From Nematostella vectensis (lineage: Eukaryota > Cnidaria > Anthozoa > Actiniaria > Edwardsiidae), in the NCBI RefSeq assembly GCF_932526225.1, contig NC_064035.1, positions 6,385,501-6,449,500 on the forward strand: a stretch of 64,000 bases of DNA. The letters run 5' to 3'. The notes under the pieces were generated by a model. That model was not told the DNA's origin and searched no databases. It saw only the letters and a list, made by a program, of their open reading frames with translations. A program made the position numbers and the translations under genes. Numbering within the stretch: the first letter of the stretch is position 1; each line of letters begins with the position of its first letter. This document shows, one piece after another, positions 1 to 11,837 of this stretch.

Positions 1-3000
1 AGTCCCCCACTCGACCGGAAGGTATGACGAGCAACCTAAGAGAAAATGTCCCGCTTTAAGGGTAAACGAACCCCCCCCTCCCCTTCAAAACCTGGCTTTT
101 AACGGCATGCTAACGAACTGCTAGTACTTACCCTGAGACTAGAGGCGCCATGCTTCACTCGTTCACCAGAAAAAGAGCAGCAGCACACAAAGCTCAGCCG
201 TTAGTTCGAGTGTCAGGCCCATTTTTCGCCCCCTTTGAAATAAAAATATACAAATTGAAATGGCTTGATACTCAGGCCTCTCTGTCGTTTGACGTTCGAC
301 TTGAGCCCTGGCAAATAGCTCCATCGGCAGCCAGTTTTGCTGACACAGCTTTGCTCATTTGGCCACAAGGCAAGAGGAATGTTGGCGAACGTCTTCTCAA
401 CACCCCCCAACACGGTGTTCAAACAGCGTTAGCATTATTGCTAGGCCAGGTCATGCCAGCTTTATTGACGCTGTTTTCATTGGGCTTTAGCGTGAACAAT
501 ACAATACAATAAAACTTAACAATAAAATTTTACGATCGGCAGAAACCTTTGGTAGAGAGCCTTTGGTACCCACCGTAGATTATCTGAGGTAGTGTAGAAA
601 ATCCAACTGCCAGGGGCGACGGACAGGGGAGGGCAGGGGGCGCTTGCTACACCCCCCCCCCCTCCCCCCCCACACACACTTTTCTGAGCAGTGTTTTTTT
701 CTTACATTAACGGTAGTGTTACATGTATTAATCGGTTGCTTGATAAAAGACGATATTAATTTTTTTTACCTGTATATATATTATCTACTCTATTTCAACC
801 CCCCTCCCCTTTAAAAAAACATTTACGAAACCCCAAATGAGAGCGGGCTACCATTAATGATACATTACCATATGATACTACAAAAAGTCGTGAATATTTT
901 GCATAATTAACATAATTACTACTGCCAATGAATGTAAACAATTAACTGCTCTACAAGGTAGCTGTCTCGAAATCTCGTTGCACCGTACGCGCATACCTTC
1001 ATCATCGATCTACGCTGTCGTCGTTGTTGTATTTTGCGGGCGGGAGGGAGGCGCTTCTGAAGCAACTAAATGTGCATGAAGCAAAACCTTTAAAGTAAAG
1101 TGGTAAAGAGTGCAACAACAGACCACAAGGGTACCGTTTATTATAATGATTCTCAAATTAACGAAAGTTAATTGAGAGTTCGAAAAACTGATTTATTATT
1201 TTCCGTGAGTGTCATCAAGACAACAAGGACGGAATGCCTGTGGTATGTCTATCTTGTTTACGACCTCCTGCACCCCGCAGCCCCAAAGCAGGCCATCATC
1301 GTGAGCCGGTAAGTCAAGCGTGACATCAAAACAACACCTTGTACCTACAGCATCATGTTCAAAAATACAAGAACGAAGAAAGTGAGAAAGTGCTAGTCCA
1401 AATATCCTACAGTTTTGTTTTAATTCATTTTTAATCCAAATTTTTCTTTTTAAATGTTATAACGTTTTGCAGATGGCAATTCCCGTAAATCCTATTTTTG
1501 TGTAACGATAACCCTGGGTCCACTGAGCAGTTGGTTTTGCATAAGTAGCGATGCGTGGTCGCCAATGACAACAGTGATTTATGAACAGGTGGATGTAATG
1601 CAACAAGGGTAATTATGTGTCCTGATAGGGGCTAGGAAATATGATAAAACAGTAGCCTAGATATATAATTATCACTATTTCGGGCATGCGGGAACTCTCC
1701 CTGCTTTTTCTTCGTCTTCACGCCTTAGCCTGTAGCTTCTTTTGTTAACCGAGTCTATTTTCGTTGAAATAAAAACAAAAATGGAAGCAGAGTATCGTAT
1801 TGCTGGTTGATTTCAAAGTAAACACTCCTTACCGTCAATACGTCTCTCTTTAAGTAGAGTACCACTTTGTAAAAAAAAAAAAAAAATAGATTCATCTGTT
1901 ATTAATCAGTTTAATTCATCATCCCTCCCTTTCCCCAGCCCCAATATTGCCCCTCGCGTTTTTATTTTCTGTCAAGTATTAAATAGGCTCGAGGTGATTT
2001 TGTTATAATCGTGCTATAAATCTGGATAACTGTTTTCTAGTCATACTGCCCGGCCATTTTTCCCATCTTTGTGGCTTTGAGGGATTTTTGTGTTCAACCC
2101 GATTGAAAGCACGGAACGCCGCGCTGTTATTCAAAAGCTTGTCGCGTCGGCACGACCTAAACAGGAATTGGAGTGTCGGCACACACAAACACAACGCATG
2201 CAAAAAATAAAATAATAATAAAATAACAGACAAACGTGGTTTCCTATCACGAACTCAAGAGTAGAACTATTTCCGGTTTATTTGAAACCGGAAGACAGCT
2301 TTCAATTACCCATAATGCTTCACTGCATGACGTCTGATGTAAAGGAAAACACACAGGAAAAAAAAGAAACACATTCAGAGGCGAGCTAGCGAGCAAAGTT
2401 CGTAAGATTTGCGGATGTATTCGTAAAGATTCATGTACTCTAACCACCACCAGAACGGTAGGATAAACTACAGCTACACACACAACTCCAGGAGTCGTTT
2501 TGAGGTTAGTACACAGCAATATTTCTAGTTCTGCTGCGGCTTACAGAATCCGCCATATCATACAAGCTTCATAAAGATGAAAAGATGGCGGCTCACAGTT
2601 GCCGACACGTTATGTTTGTATGTCTAAAAATTGGAGCTAAGAAGCAGTTTGGATATTTTTTTAAGTCAAGCTTTTGCTTCTTTGTTCTTTTCGGATAAGT
2701 TTGCCAATATTCCACGAGAATTCCGTCGACTTTCACTTAGATCACATTGTTTCCGCACAATATTCTGAGTATTCCAATCGAAGGGCTTTTAAATTGTTGT
2801 TTTGTTTTGATGCAAATAGTCGCTTAGGAAATAAAATCTATTACTAGAAACATCTCTCAGCCTCACAAGCGAGATATACTTAAAAAATGCACATTTCTAA
2901 GCCTTTTTTCTATCCATGAGAAATAATGTCTAAAATGGAAAATCCGTGTTTAGTTGCTAAAAGGTGCTTAAATTTAACGAGTACACGATCTATCATTAAT

Positions 3001-3579
3001 CATTGCATTGCCTAGCAGAAGCAGAAGGAAGAAAATTTTTAAATGATTTGGTATTTGAAAGCATGGCTGTGGTAGTTATGTGGTGTTTTGGTATTATGAG
3101 TAGATGTTGATCTCTGTGGTGTTGATTTTCTTTTCTTGTGTATTATTTTTTTTTTGTTCTATCTGTAACAAGTTCCTTTATTCATTTCAGCGATTTAAAT
3201 GAAATAAAAAATGTTTTTTTATATGCCATCATTGTGTTTGAGTTCCGTGCTTGGGTGAAGTCGTGCAAATCTTTGTTGATCTTAGCACGAAACGATTGTA
3301 TTCGCAAATTGCCGAGGGGTTTTGGTTTCCACATACTAAATGACAGTTTAAGTAGTGTTTTTTTTTTCTTTAGGAGGGGATATAAAGTCTTTTATCAATT
3401 TAAAATTATAGGGCAGAGCTATATGTGTGCTGTATTCTGTCAACATTCTCTAGCCCTATACACTCAAAGTGCTTGGGAAACTATATTGTTTATGGTATGG
3501 TTTATGGTAGTGGCATATTTTGTGGCAATAACAATTGATTGTTTTTTGTAATACTACTTTATATGCCCTATAGCTGCAG
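1..3579. other. Upstream region with no confident gene
   Basis: No protein in this stretch was recognised. It holds several homopolymer runs (C-rich near 650-670, A-run near 1870). The + strand ORF at 150-512 (120 codons) and the - strand ORFs at 2003-2233 and 2247-2519 resemble no family I know and may be chance. Near 2577-2595 the sequence AAGATGGCGGCTCACAG contains a YY1-like motif (AAGATGGCGGC) and two possible ATG codons. It lies about 1 kb before the first recognised FBXL20 exon, so it is a plausible promoter or first exon for that gene. This is inference only. Confidence 0.35.
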
Positions 3580-6500
3580 CATTTTAACACCAATGAAGAC
3601 CAAGCTACAATAAATAAAAAACTTCCAAAGGAACTGATATTGAGGTGAGAAATTAACTAGAGAGATGATTATTGTCATCTAATAAAAGAATCATTAACTA
3701 ATCATTCAACTATCCATTAACTAATCCATCAATTAATCAATCAGTGCTTTTTCTTTTAAGCTTGATGTACTGTATGGTGCTATGGGCATCAGTGGTCACT
3801 GAACCATCTAGTATATAATGAATGATAACCCCTTACCCTGAAACTTTAAATACTCAAGGGGGTGGGGGCAGAAAACAGTTTGTGTGAGGTGTAAGCTCAA
3901 GATATGTATCATAGAAGAAATGACTAAAATAAGTACCTAGTCACTTAAAGTTTCAAGTTTTGATGTTTGTAACCATGGAAATGGTTAGTTATTTTAATGC
4001 TTACCCCAATTGTGTCTAAACATATGATCACATCTTAGAAACATGAGAATGAGGCAGAAAGGGTGTGTCATAAGACCTGTCAATCAAGGGTCCTAATTAT
4101 AAGTCCATCATCTAGACAGTAATAGATGCACATACTTCCTACAGTTTATGATGCGTAACATATTGTTCATGGCTTAGGCCTTGAGCCTAAGCTAGTTTTA
4201 TTTATATTTCATTTGTCATTTCCAAAGAGTAAAAAAACTTTATCTTTAGTGTGTCTATAGTAATAAGGAGACATGTGTTGCTTCTTAAGTAATTGATAAT
4301 TTTGATGCTTACCAGAAAGCCTGTTCATCGTATTAACTGATTTGAATGCCTTTCAATTACCCTTAATTTGATCTCTTTTTACAGAGTATTTTCATTTCTG
4401 GATGTAGTCTCGTTATGTAGATGTGCTAGAGTTTCAAAGGTAAAGCATTGTTATGATATGTATTGTTATCCCGAAGCAGAGCTTAAGTATTCAGAAAATC
4501 CCCTTTTCTTACAACTCAATGAAATACTGTACTTCAATTCTGAGTTTCTGACAAGTCATGAAAATCTTCACTGACCTCAACTATGTTTCCAAAGCAGTCA
4601 AACTAACTAAATTTGCAAAATTCATCTCAGGAATGGTTAGCCAACATTTCTGACAAGTGATTTTTCACCCATTTCACTTTATTTGGGTGCCGTAGAAAAA
4701 TAAAAATGGGCCTCTGATTTGCCTGTGGATTATGATCTGTAGCCCTGACTTTGTTGGGGCTGGAAACTGTATGTGGAGGGAAGCTCTCCTTTGGGTCTAA
4801 AAATAAAATTATGTCCCTTTTGCAGCTATGGAATGTGTTAGCTTTAGATGGGAGCAATTGGCAGAGGGTGGACCTATTTGATTTTCAAACAGACATAGAG
4901 GTGAGTCTGAAATCATTGTCAGCAGTGATATGCAAGCAGACCAAACATAGACATTATATTTTGCCTTTTAGCTTCTAACCATCAAACAAAAACATACTTA
5001 TGCTGTATAGCCAGCAACATAATGATGTTGGATGTCTTTTTTTTTGTAGGGGGGGGGGGGGGAGTCCCAATTAGGGCGGGCTGAAGCAAGCTACTATAGC
5101 GTAAGACCCCCTATAGGAGAAGCAAAAAAAAATTAAACACCCCTAAGGGATAGCAGTAGGTAGAATTTTATACCCTAAAAGATAGGATGATTACCCCTGT
5201 ATATTTGAATGGAGAGTTCTCCCCCTAGGCTTTCAACCCTCACTCATATTGTAAAATTACCAAAATATAAGACACAGGGGTTCCCCAGTGGCCAGGGGAA
5301 GCGGCAGCTATTTTCCACTGAGCGCCGTCTACTTTTTTCAACTTAAGTTTAATTTGAACTAAAAAGTTAATGAAAGCCCTGAAACATTGATAAACATACA
5401 GTAGACACTATTGTTTATAAATTATTTTCTTTTTCTCCTTCTAGGAATATGTAGTTTCAAATTTATCAAAGAGATGTGGTGGATTTTTAAAGAAGTTGAG
5501 TTTACGAGGGTGTAAAAGTGTAGGAGACTATGCTCTAAGGTACTGTAAATGGTTCCTAAGTGCAGGTGTGTTGCTCCTATCTACTGTAGAATGCACAGGT
5601 CGATTGTATGCCCCTATCAATCTCTCAGCTGGGTCTTTCTTAAGGATAGTCTTAAGGATAGATTTTTCTTTTTTCCATATGGTAAGGCCTGATGGGGGAC
5701 TCCGATAAAAAACAGACGGGGGTAATTATCGGCAATATTGATTCTAACCCTAACAGATGGCGTTTTCGGTGTGGCCAACAGAAATTCTTACCTCTTAAAG
5801 ATAGCTAATTGGGTGTGGTCAAAGGAATTTTTAAAATTTGAATTTTCTACAGATCTTTGGAAATTTTCCTGGCCCCGCGAAAGGAGATTGAATCGAGTGA
5901 ATAATTCCAAGTTTTGGCGGGAAAATCTAAAACAATGTATTTTCCTTAACCCATTGACTCCTGGCTATTTTTTAGCTGAATTTACAAAAAAAAAAAAAAA
6001 ACAGACTGAAAACAGATACCTCCCCCCCTATTCTGAGTTTTATACAGCCTGTCAAAGTCAAACACAGCTGCACCTAGTCAGCGGTATCCAAGCTTTCCAA
6101 CAGTGCTTTGCACTTTTAATCCCTCGTCGTTGTGATGAAGCCATTACAAGTTGATGGTTGCTTGTATTTTTCATAAAAAATACAGCTATGAGCATATTAG
6201 GAGTGTCTCAGGACATCATGAAGTCTTTTGGGGTATAATTGAGTGCTTTGCTTATGGATATTTGCAAGCAAAGGTGGGTTCATGATGATTTTTTCTTGTT
6301 TGGCTTTGCCTGGATGAGAAAATAATTTTCTAATGCATCACCACAGCTCTCCTAAATGCTGTCTTTTCTGAAACCAAATTGATTCCAAAATTGTTTACAC
6401 TGCTATTCTGGGTCTGTATGACCTGGAATTGATTTGTTTGGCTTCGGGGTGAAAAGACTTATAAAAAACCATCTGACTTTGGGGAGAGGAGTGTTGACTG

Positions 6501-9500
6501 GCCCTCCCCTCATGAATTTTCCCCTGGATCTCCCAGAATGCTTTGCAATACGTAAAGACATATTTGTGGTTGTACAATCCTTCAAGGAGTGGACATTGTG
6601 TTTTGAGGCCATGGAAATTTACCTGGAGGATCAGAATAAAGGTATCTATTTGTGTCTTGAGCTGAGTCTGCTGATCTCTCTCCCTTGTGTGGTATTTTGA
6701 GCGTTTTATTAAGAGGGGTGATTCTGCTTTTCTCTCCTTGTTCGATTTGAGATTTGTCAAAGAACCTGTGCTATTATTTGGCTTAAGAGTAGATGCCAAC
6801 ACCTTGGTTGGATGCATATCTGCAAGACCATTTATCCCTTAGACTGATGCCTGAGTATCTTCATCTTTTTGTGTTTATTTTGCATTTATGAATTTTTTGG
6901 GTTGTGGGTGCTTCCCAAAGCCGGTACAGGCCGGTTGAGGGGTTAATGTGTTAAATCTTTTAAAATTTAGAAATAGCAATACAACAAAATATTGGCGAAG
7001 TGTTTTCTATTGCAATGCTACTCACAATAAAGTGAAGAATAATTTAAAATCAAGGATTATATGCGAAAAAAAAATACCGTTTTGTTGTAGGTTTCAAAAA
7101 CAGCGCACACTGGTGAGAATGTCACTATACTTGATTGCGCATGCAGCGTGCACGCACAATGCAAAAAACAATTCAAAGACTACAAAATATTTACTAAATT
7201 TTGTAGATTTGTTTCCTAAAGTTTGATAATCATTTGACCGCCAGGTTTAGATTAAAAGATGACGGTAAAACTTGTAAACACACAAACAATCTTCAGCAAT
7301 AATAAAAAGACATGAAGACTGGAACCGTTTTAGCATGCGCATATATTTTCTCCTGTAATTTGTGTGACATCTCGATCTATGTAAGAAATGACTGGACCTG
7401 GGCCTTTCAGTTCACGGCCTATTTTTCCGAAGGTTGACCATAATATCTCAATATTACAGATTTCAGTTATTTGCGCGAACATGTGTTTTATAAGGGCCAA
7501 TAGGAACCACATACCATTTGGAAGATGAAAATATAAAGAATTGACTAAATCAACTCTAAAAGGTTATATATATAAACACCCCCTAAGGGATGGCAGTTGG
7601 TCTTATTTTTATACCCTAAGAGATAGCAAAATCTGAAAAATCCTTCAACACCCCCTAAGGGATGGCAGTTGGTCTAATTTTTATACCCTAAAAGATAGCA
7701 AAATCAAAAAACCTCCAACACCCCCTTTGGATGGCAGTTGGTCTAATTTTTATACCCTAAAAGATAGCAAAATCAAAAATACCTTCAACACCCCCTTTGG
7801 ATGGCAGTTGGTCTAATTTTTATACCCTAAGAGATAGCAAAATCAAACCAATCTACTTCTCTGGGGAGTCCACCCTCCCGGGTGGCGAGGTATCTATGAC
7901 TCTGTGTCCCCTTCAGCAAATCCTGCTATGCACCTGAAGTGTCCTTTAACTGTGCTCTGTATTTTGTAAAATGCTTGATTCATGTTATAAATGTTATTTC
8001 TTACAAATAATGCATAATTGTATTGTCTTTTTTCAGAATTTTTGCCCAGAATTGTAGGAACATAGAGGATTTAGTTTTAGAAGATTGTAAAAAAATAACA
8101 GACAGGTCAGTATATTTATTTTGAAAAGCATTATGAAAATGCTATGTAGTTCTTATTCTGGTGGTGAAATTTGGCCTTTCATTGTGTAGAGCATGAATAA
8201 CCCAAGAAGACTAATGGTAACAATAGCTAAATGTCATGTTTTTTTGGTTGCAGCACATGCATTAGTCTAAGCACATACTGCTCAAGGCTATCTTTACTTA
8301 ATGTTTCATCCTGTGGCCAAGTCACAGACAACTCTTTAAATGCTTTGAGGTATTGTGCAATCAATCAATTAAAGCATACTACTATATAGACTATTTTACT
8401 ATGTGAAGAGCATTGCTATAAAACCTTGTTTTGTCCCCCTGTCTCTCCTCCTGCCCCCTCAAACCAATGAACAAATAATGCCAGAAAATATTACATAATA
8501 TTCTAAACATTGCTTTGAAGGGAAAGGTGGTATACAAATTAGAATACACAATGGTCACTTGGTCATAAATTTAACCAAATTAAGAGTGTCTCGAGAATTA
8601 TAGAGGTCTCAAGATATGAATTTATAAAACAATCAATAAAAACATATCTTTATTCTTTTATACCAAGTTGCCTTTAAGGCCATCTTACACTTTAATTAAA
8701 AATATTTTTATTTTTGTTCCTAATCCAGTAAGGGCTGTTCTAAGCTTCACCATCTCAACATCTCATGGTGCTGTCAGATCTCGACTCAGGGCCTCAAGCT
8801 ATTGGCCCAGGGATGTCGGCAACTTATCACATTTATTGCTAAAGGCTGTGCCCTGGTAAGTCTGATAGACTCATGTACATACGATCCAGCATCTTTATGA
8901 TGTAGATATTGAACTGGTTCCCCTCTTATCCTTGTTCCAGCTGACAGATGAGGGTTTGCTGCATTTAACTAAAAGCTGCACTCAACTGCAAGTTATCAAC
9001 ATTCATAGCTGTGAGGTATGTACTCCAGTCATCTGAGGTATTTGCTATATAAAAGCATTTTCTGCATAAAACATTTGCCATATAAGGCATTGTCCACATA
9101 AAGAATTTGCCATATAAGGGCACTGTCCGCATAATAAATTTGCCATATAAACATAAACACGTCATGTAAGGGTCTCAGTAGGGTTGCAACGAGATGGTCA
9201 CATCATTGATGGTGGTGTCTTCAAAAACTCATATTAATTCCATGTTTTTTTGGTGATTAGAACGTACGTAATGCAGGCGTAGAGCAAATTAGCAAGTATT
9301 GTAAGGACCTGCGGTTCCTCTGTGTGTCTGGGTGTATCCAACTGACGGACGTAGCACTACAACACCTTGGAGCAGGCTGTCCTGAACTCAGGTACCCTCA
9401 GTCAGTGAACATATGACATGACCGTAATAGCCATGCCCTAAACTCAGGTCAGTCTATTAACACAAGTCGTGACCGTAATAGCCATGCCCTAAACTCAGGT

Positions 9501-11837
9501 CAGTCTATTAACACAAGTCGTGACCGTAATAGCTATGCCCTAAACTCAGGTCAGTCTATTAACACAAGTCGTGACCGTAATAGCCATGCCCTAAACTCAG
9601 GTCAGTCTATTAACACAAGTCGTGACCGTAATAGCCATGCCCTAAACTCAGGTCAGTCTATTAACACAAGTCGTGACCGTAATAGCTATGCCCTAAACTC
9701 AGGTCAGTCTATTAACACAAGTCGTGACCGTAATAGCCATGCCCTAAACTCAGGTCAGTCTATTAACACAAGTCGTGACCGTAATAGCCATGCCCTAAAC
9801 TCAGGTCAGTCTATTAACACAAGTCGTGACCGTAATAGCTATGCCCTGAACTCTTAGGTACCAAAATATTGTCAACTCTCGGTTAACAGTCACGCACGTA
9901 CCTAGGAGGGTGCGTAGGGCGTCTTATTGAAGGATCGCTAAATATTATCCTTTTTCCATATGATACCTATGGCTGCAACTATAGCCCCCAAATGCTGGAT
10001 ACGCACCTGAGCATTCACTCATAAGAGGGAAGCTCTTTCTAAAGACACCAGTCCTGAAGGTGTCCACATGCCGAGAGACTTGTTTGTTGAGAGAAAGAAA
10101 ACAATTGTGTCGTAGATTCAATCGTTTTTTTTCCGGGTCAGTACGCAGCTCCTACAAGCTGCAATTTGATTGGGCAAATGAACAGTTTCCGCACCTTGAC
10201 ACAAAGAACGAGAAGAATAGAGACAAAAGAACTCCTTTTCAGAGCAAAGATAGTAGACAAAGCAGCTGCGTTCTTACTCTTTTTTCCCCTATCACAGGAC
10301 GCTAGAGGTTGCGCAGTGCTCCCAGTTTACAGATGCGGGTTTCCAAGCGCTGTGTAGGGTACGTATTTTCCTTTGACAGAGTAATTGTCTCGTTGAACAG
10401 ACTAAGTCTTTCTTCTGTTTGTACTTCCCAGGGATGCCATAACTTGCAAAGGATGGATCTGGAGGAATGCGTCCTTGTGAGTTACAGGGCTTTGCGCTAG
10501 TTATCGTCATTTTACAAGGTCTAAACACGGATTTTTTTCTCTAGATCACAGACTCAACCCTAAATCATTTGTCGCTTTGGTGTAGCGGACTTCAAAAACT
10601 GGTAAGTACTCGTGTCGATGAGAATGGATTTTCGTGTTCGCGTGTGCTTCACCCTGAATGGAATATTTATATAATTGTTATACATGTAGACAGTTCCTTT
10701 TTTTAAGCGTCTATAGAACCAGAATAGTCGCTAGTTCCGTGTTAGAAGATTAAATAACATAGGGTCTTCATCCGAGACACCATAAAGAAAAATTGCCCTG
10801 ACCTTTCACCAACCAACTTATTTCTCCGTCAACTCTGCTTGTAGAGTTTATCTCACTGCGAGCTGATCACCGATGACGGGATTCATCAATTGGGAGCAAG
10901 TCCCTGTGCCACCGAGCACCTGGAGTTCCTTGAGTTGGACAACTGTCCCCTCATCACCGACAACGCCCTCGACTATCTCGTGTAAGACCTCGTGTGTTTA
11001 TAACGTATTTATGCCATGGAACTAGAGTTAGAATAAACGGATACCTAATCACCGACCACGCCCTAGGGTAAAGTATCGAGGAAAAACTTGTGTACCTATC
11101 AAATATTTGCTGTATGTATGAAAAGTTTAGTGTTGGTACAACTTCTCTTCATCACCAAAACCAACCGAGTATCTTGTGTAAGACCTCGTGTCTTTACCCC
11201 CATTGAACTTCTATTCTTGGTTCAATTTGACAACTGTGCCCTCAGTATATATGTCATTGTGGTTTCGCAATATTCCTTCAACGCTTGCGCCTTCACTGGG
11301 GTCTTCAGAGCACTTTGGTGTAGACAAAGTATACGCAACAAAAAAAGACTTATCTTTTAGAACCCTACTGGGTGTAGTTCCTTACTTGATAGAAAGCCTT
11401 TCTCTTACAGGCAATGTCACCAGCTGAAGAGAATAGAACTTTACGATTGCCAATTGATCACCAGAACCGGTATACGTAAACTCCAGGTAAGACCACAGGT
11501 AGTCCAAGTTATCTATTGGTCTCTGTTGATAACAGGACAAACGGTGTACGAAAAACATGATTTAATAAAAATTGTTAGGTCCTGTATTTATGTTTATATT
11601 CAGCGTTTACCGTCGCTGTTTCACAGCAGAATATTTTTTAAGAATATCCATCTCAACAAAAGGTCGAGATAGGGAACTTTATCGTGAGCTGCACTAAACG
11701 CCTTTAAAACTGTCCTACTCCGTTCACAGGCGCAGTTACCTGACGTCAAAGTCCATGCGTACTTCGCTCCTGTCACCCCTCCCCCCAGCGTAGGCGGAGG
11801 GCGCCAACGGATGTGTCGTTGCTGTGTTGTGCTATAG
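3580..11837 (+). CDS. FBXL20: F-box/leucine-rich-repeat protein, FBXL20/FBXL2 type
   Basis: Substrate-recognition subunit of an SCF (SKP1-CUL1-F-box) ubiquitin ligase. Fifteen coding exons: 3580-3644, 4385-4439, 4826-4900, 5445-5539, 8037-8105, 8254-8349, 8729-8855, 8941-9015, 9261-9391, 10298-10358, 10432-10476, 10545-10601, 10845-10981, 11411-11486, 11730-11837. All junctions are GT-AG and all reading phases agree. The start of the protein shows INKKLPKELILR and VFSFLDVVSLCRCARVSK (the F-box), then LALDGSNWQRVDLFDF, then about eleven cysteine-type LRRs (for example SLRGCKSVGD, LEDCKKITD, ISWCCQIS, SLSHCELITDDGI, LDNCPLITDNAL). It ends HAYFAPVTPPPSVGG...CRCCVVL. The terminal CVVL is a CaaX box of geranylgeranyl type, as known for FBXL2, so membrane attachment is expected. 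FBXL2 and FBXL20 cannot be told apart here. The initiating exon lies upstream and was not identified. Confidence 0.95.
7575..7845. repeat. Intronic minisatellite, about 60-bp unit, 4 copies
   Basis: Four tandem copies of a unit containing ACACCCCCTAAGGGATGGCA and TTTTTATACCCTAAAAGATA, inside an FBXL20 intron. A diverged single copy lies at about 5137-5190 in an earlier intron of the same gene (CCCCTAAGGGATAGCAG), so this is either a dispersed repeat or an older seed of the array. Confidence 0.85.
9382..9860 (+). repeat. Minisatellite (51 bp x about 9) built on a splice donor
   Basis: The FBXL20 exon 9261-9391 ends CCTGAACTCAG|GTACC. The adjacent intron is filled with 51-bp units that each contain CCCTAAACTCAG|GTCAGT, so exonic bases and a splice donor are copied in every unit. 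The last unit, near 9845-9860, reverts to CCTGAACTC-TTAG-GTACC, closer to the exon end. Each unit also carries CACAAGTCGTGACCGTAATA. Confidence 0.9.
11040..11260 (+). repeat. Decayed intronic copies of the preceding FBXL20 exon end
   Basis: The exon ending at 10981 reads ...CTCATCACCGACAACGCCCT...TATCTCGT|GTAAGACCTCGTGT. Downstream, in the intron, 11047-11075 reads ATCACCGACCACGCCCTAGG. Positions 11142-11192 read TTCATCACCAAAACCAACCG followed by TATCTTGTGTAAGACCTCGT. Positions 11203-11245 resemble the exon segment encoding LEFLELDNCPL (GACAACTGTGCCCTCA). These are diverged tandem copies of the exon's 3' half including its donor. They look non-functional because of changes and stops. Confidence 0.7.

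Noticed and set aside
9382-9860. CRISPR-like regular repeats (also at 23948, 30612, 57318 and 63430)
   Set aside because: Units are contiguous tandem copies without unique spacers, the DNA is eukaryotic with introns, and there are no cas genes.
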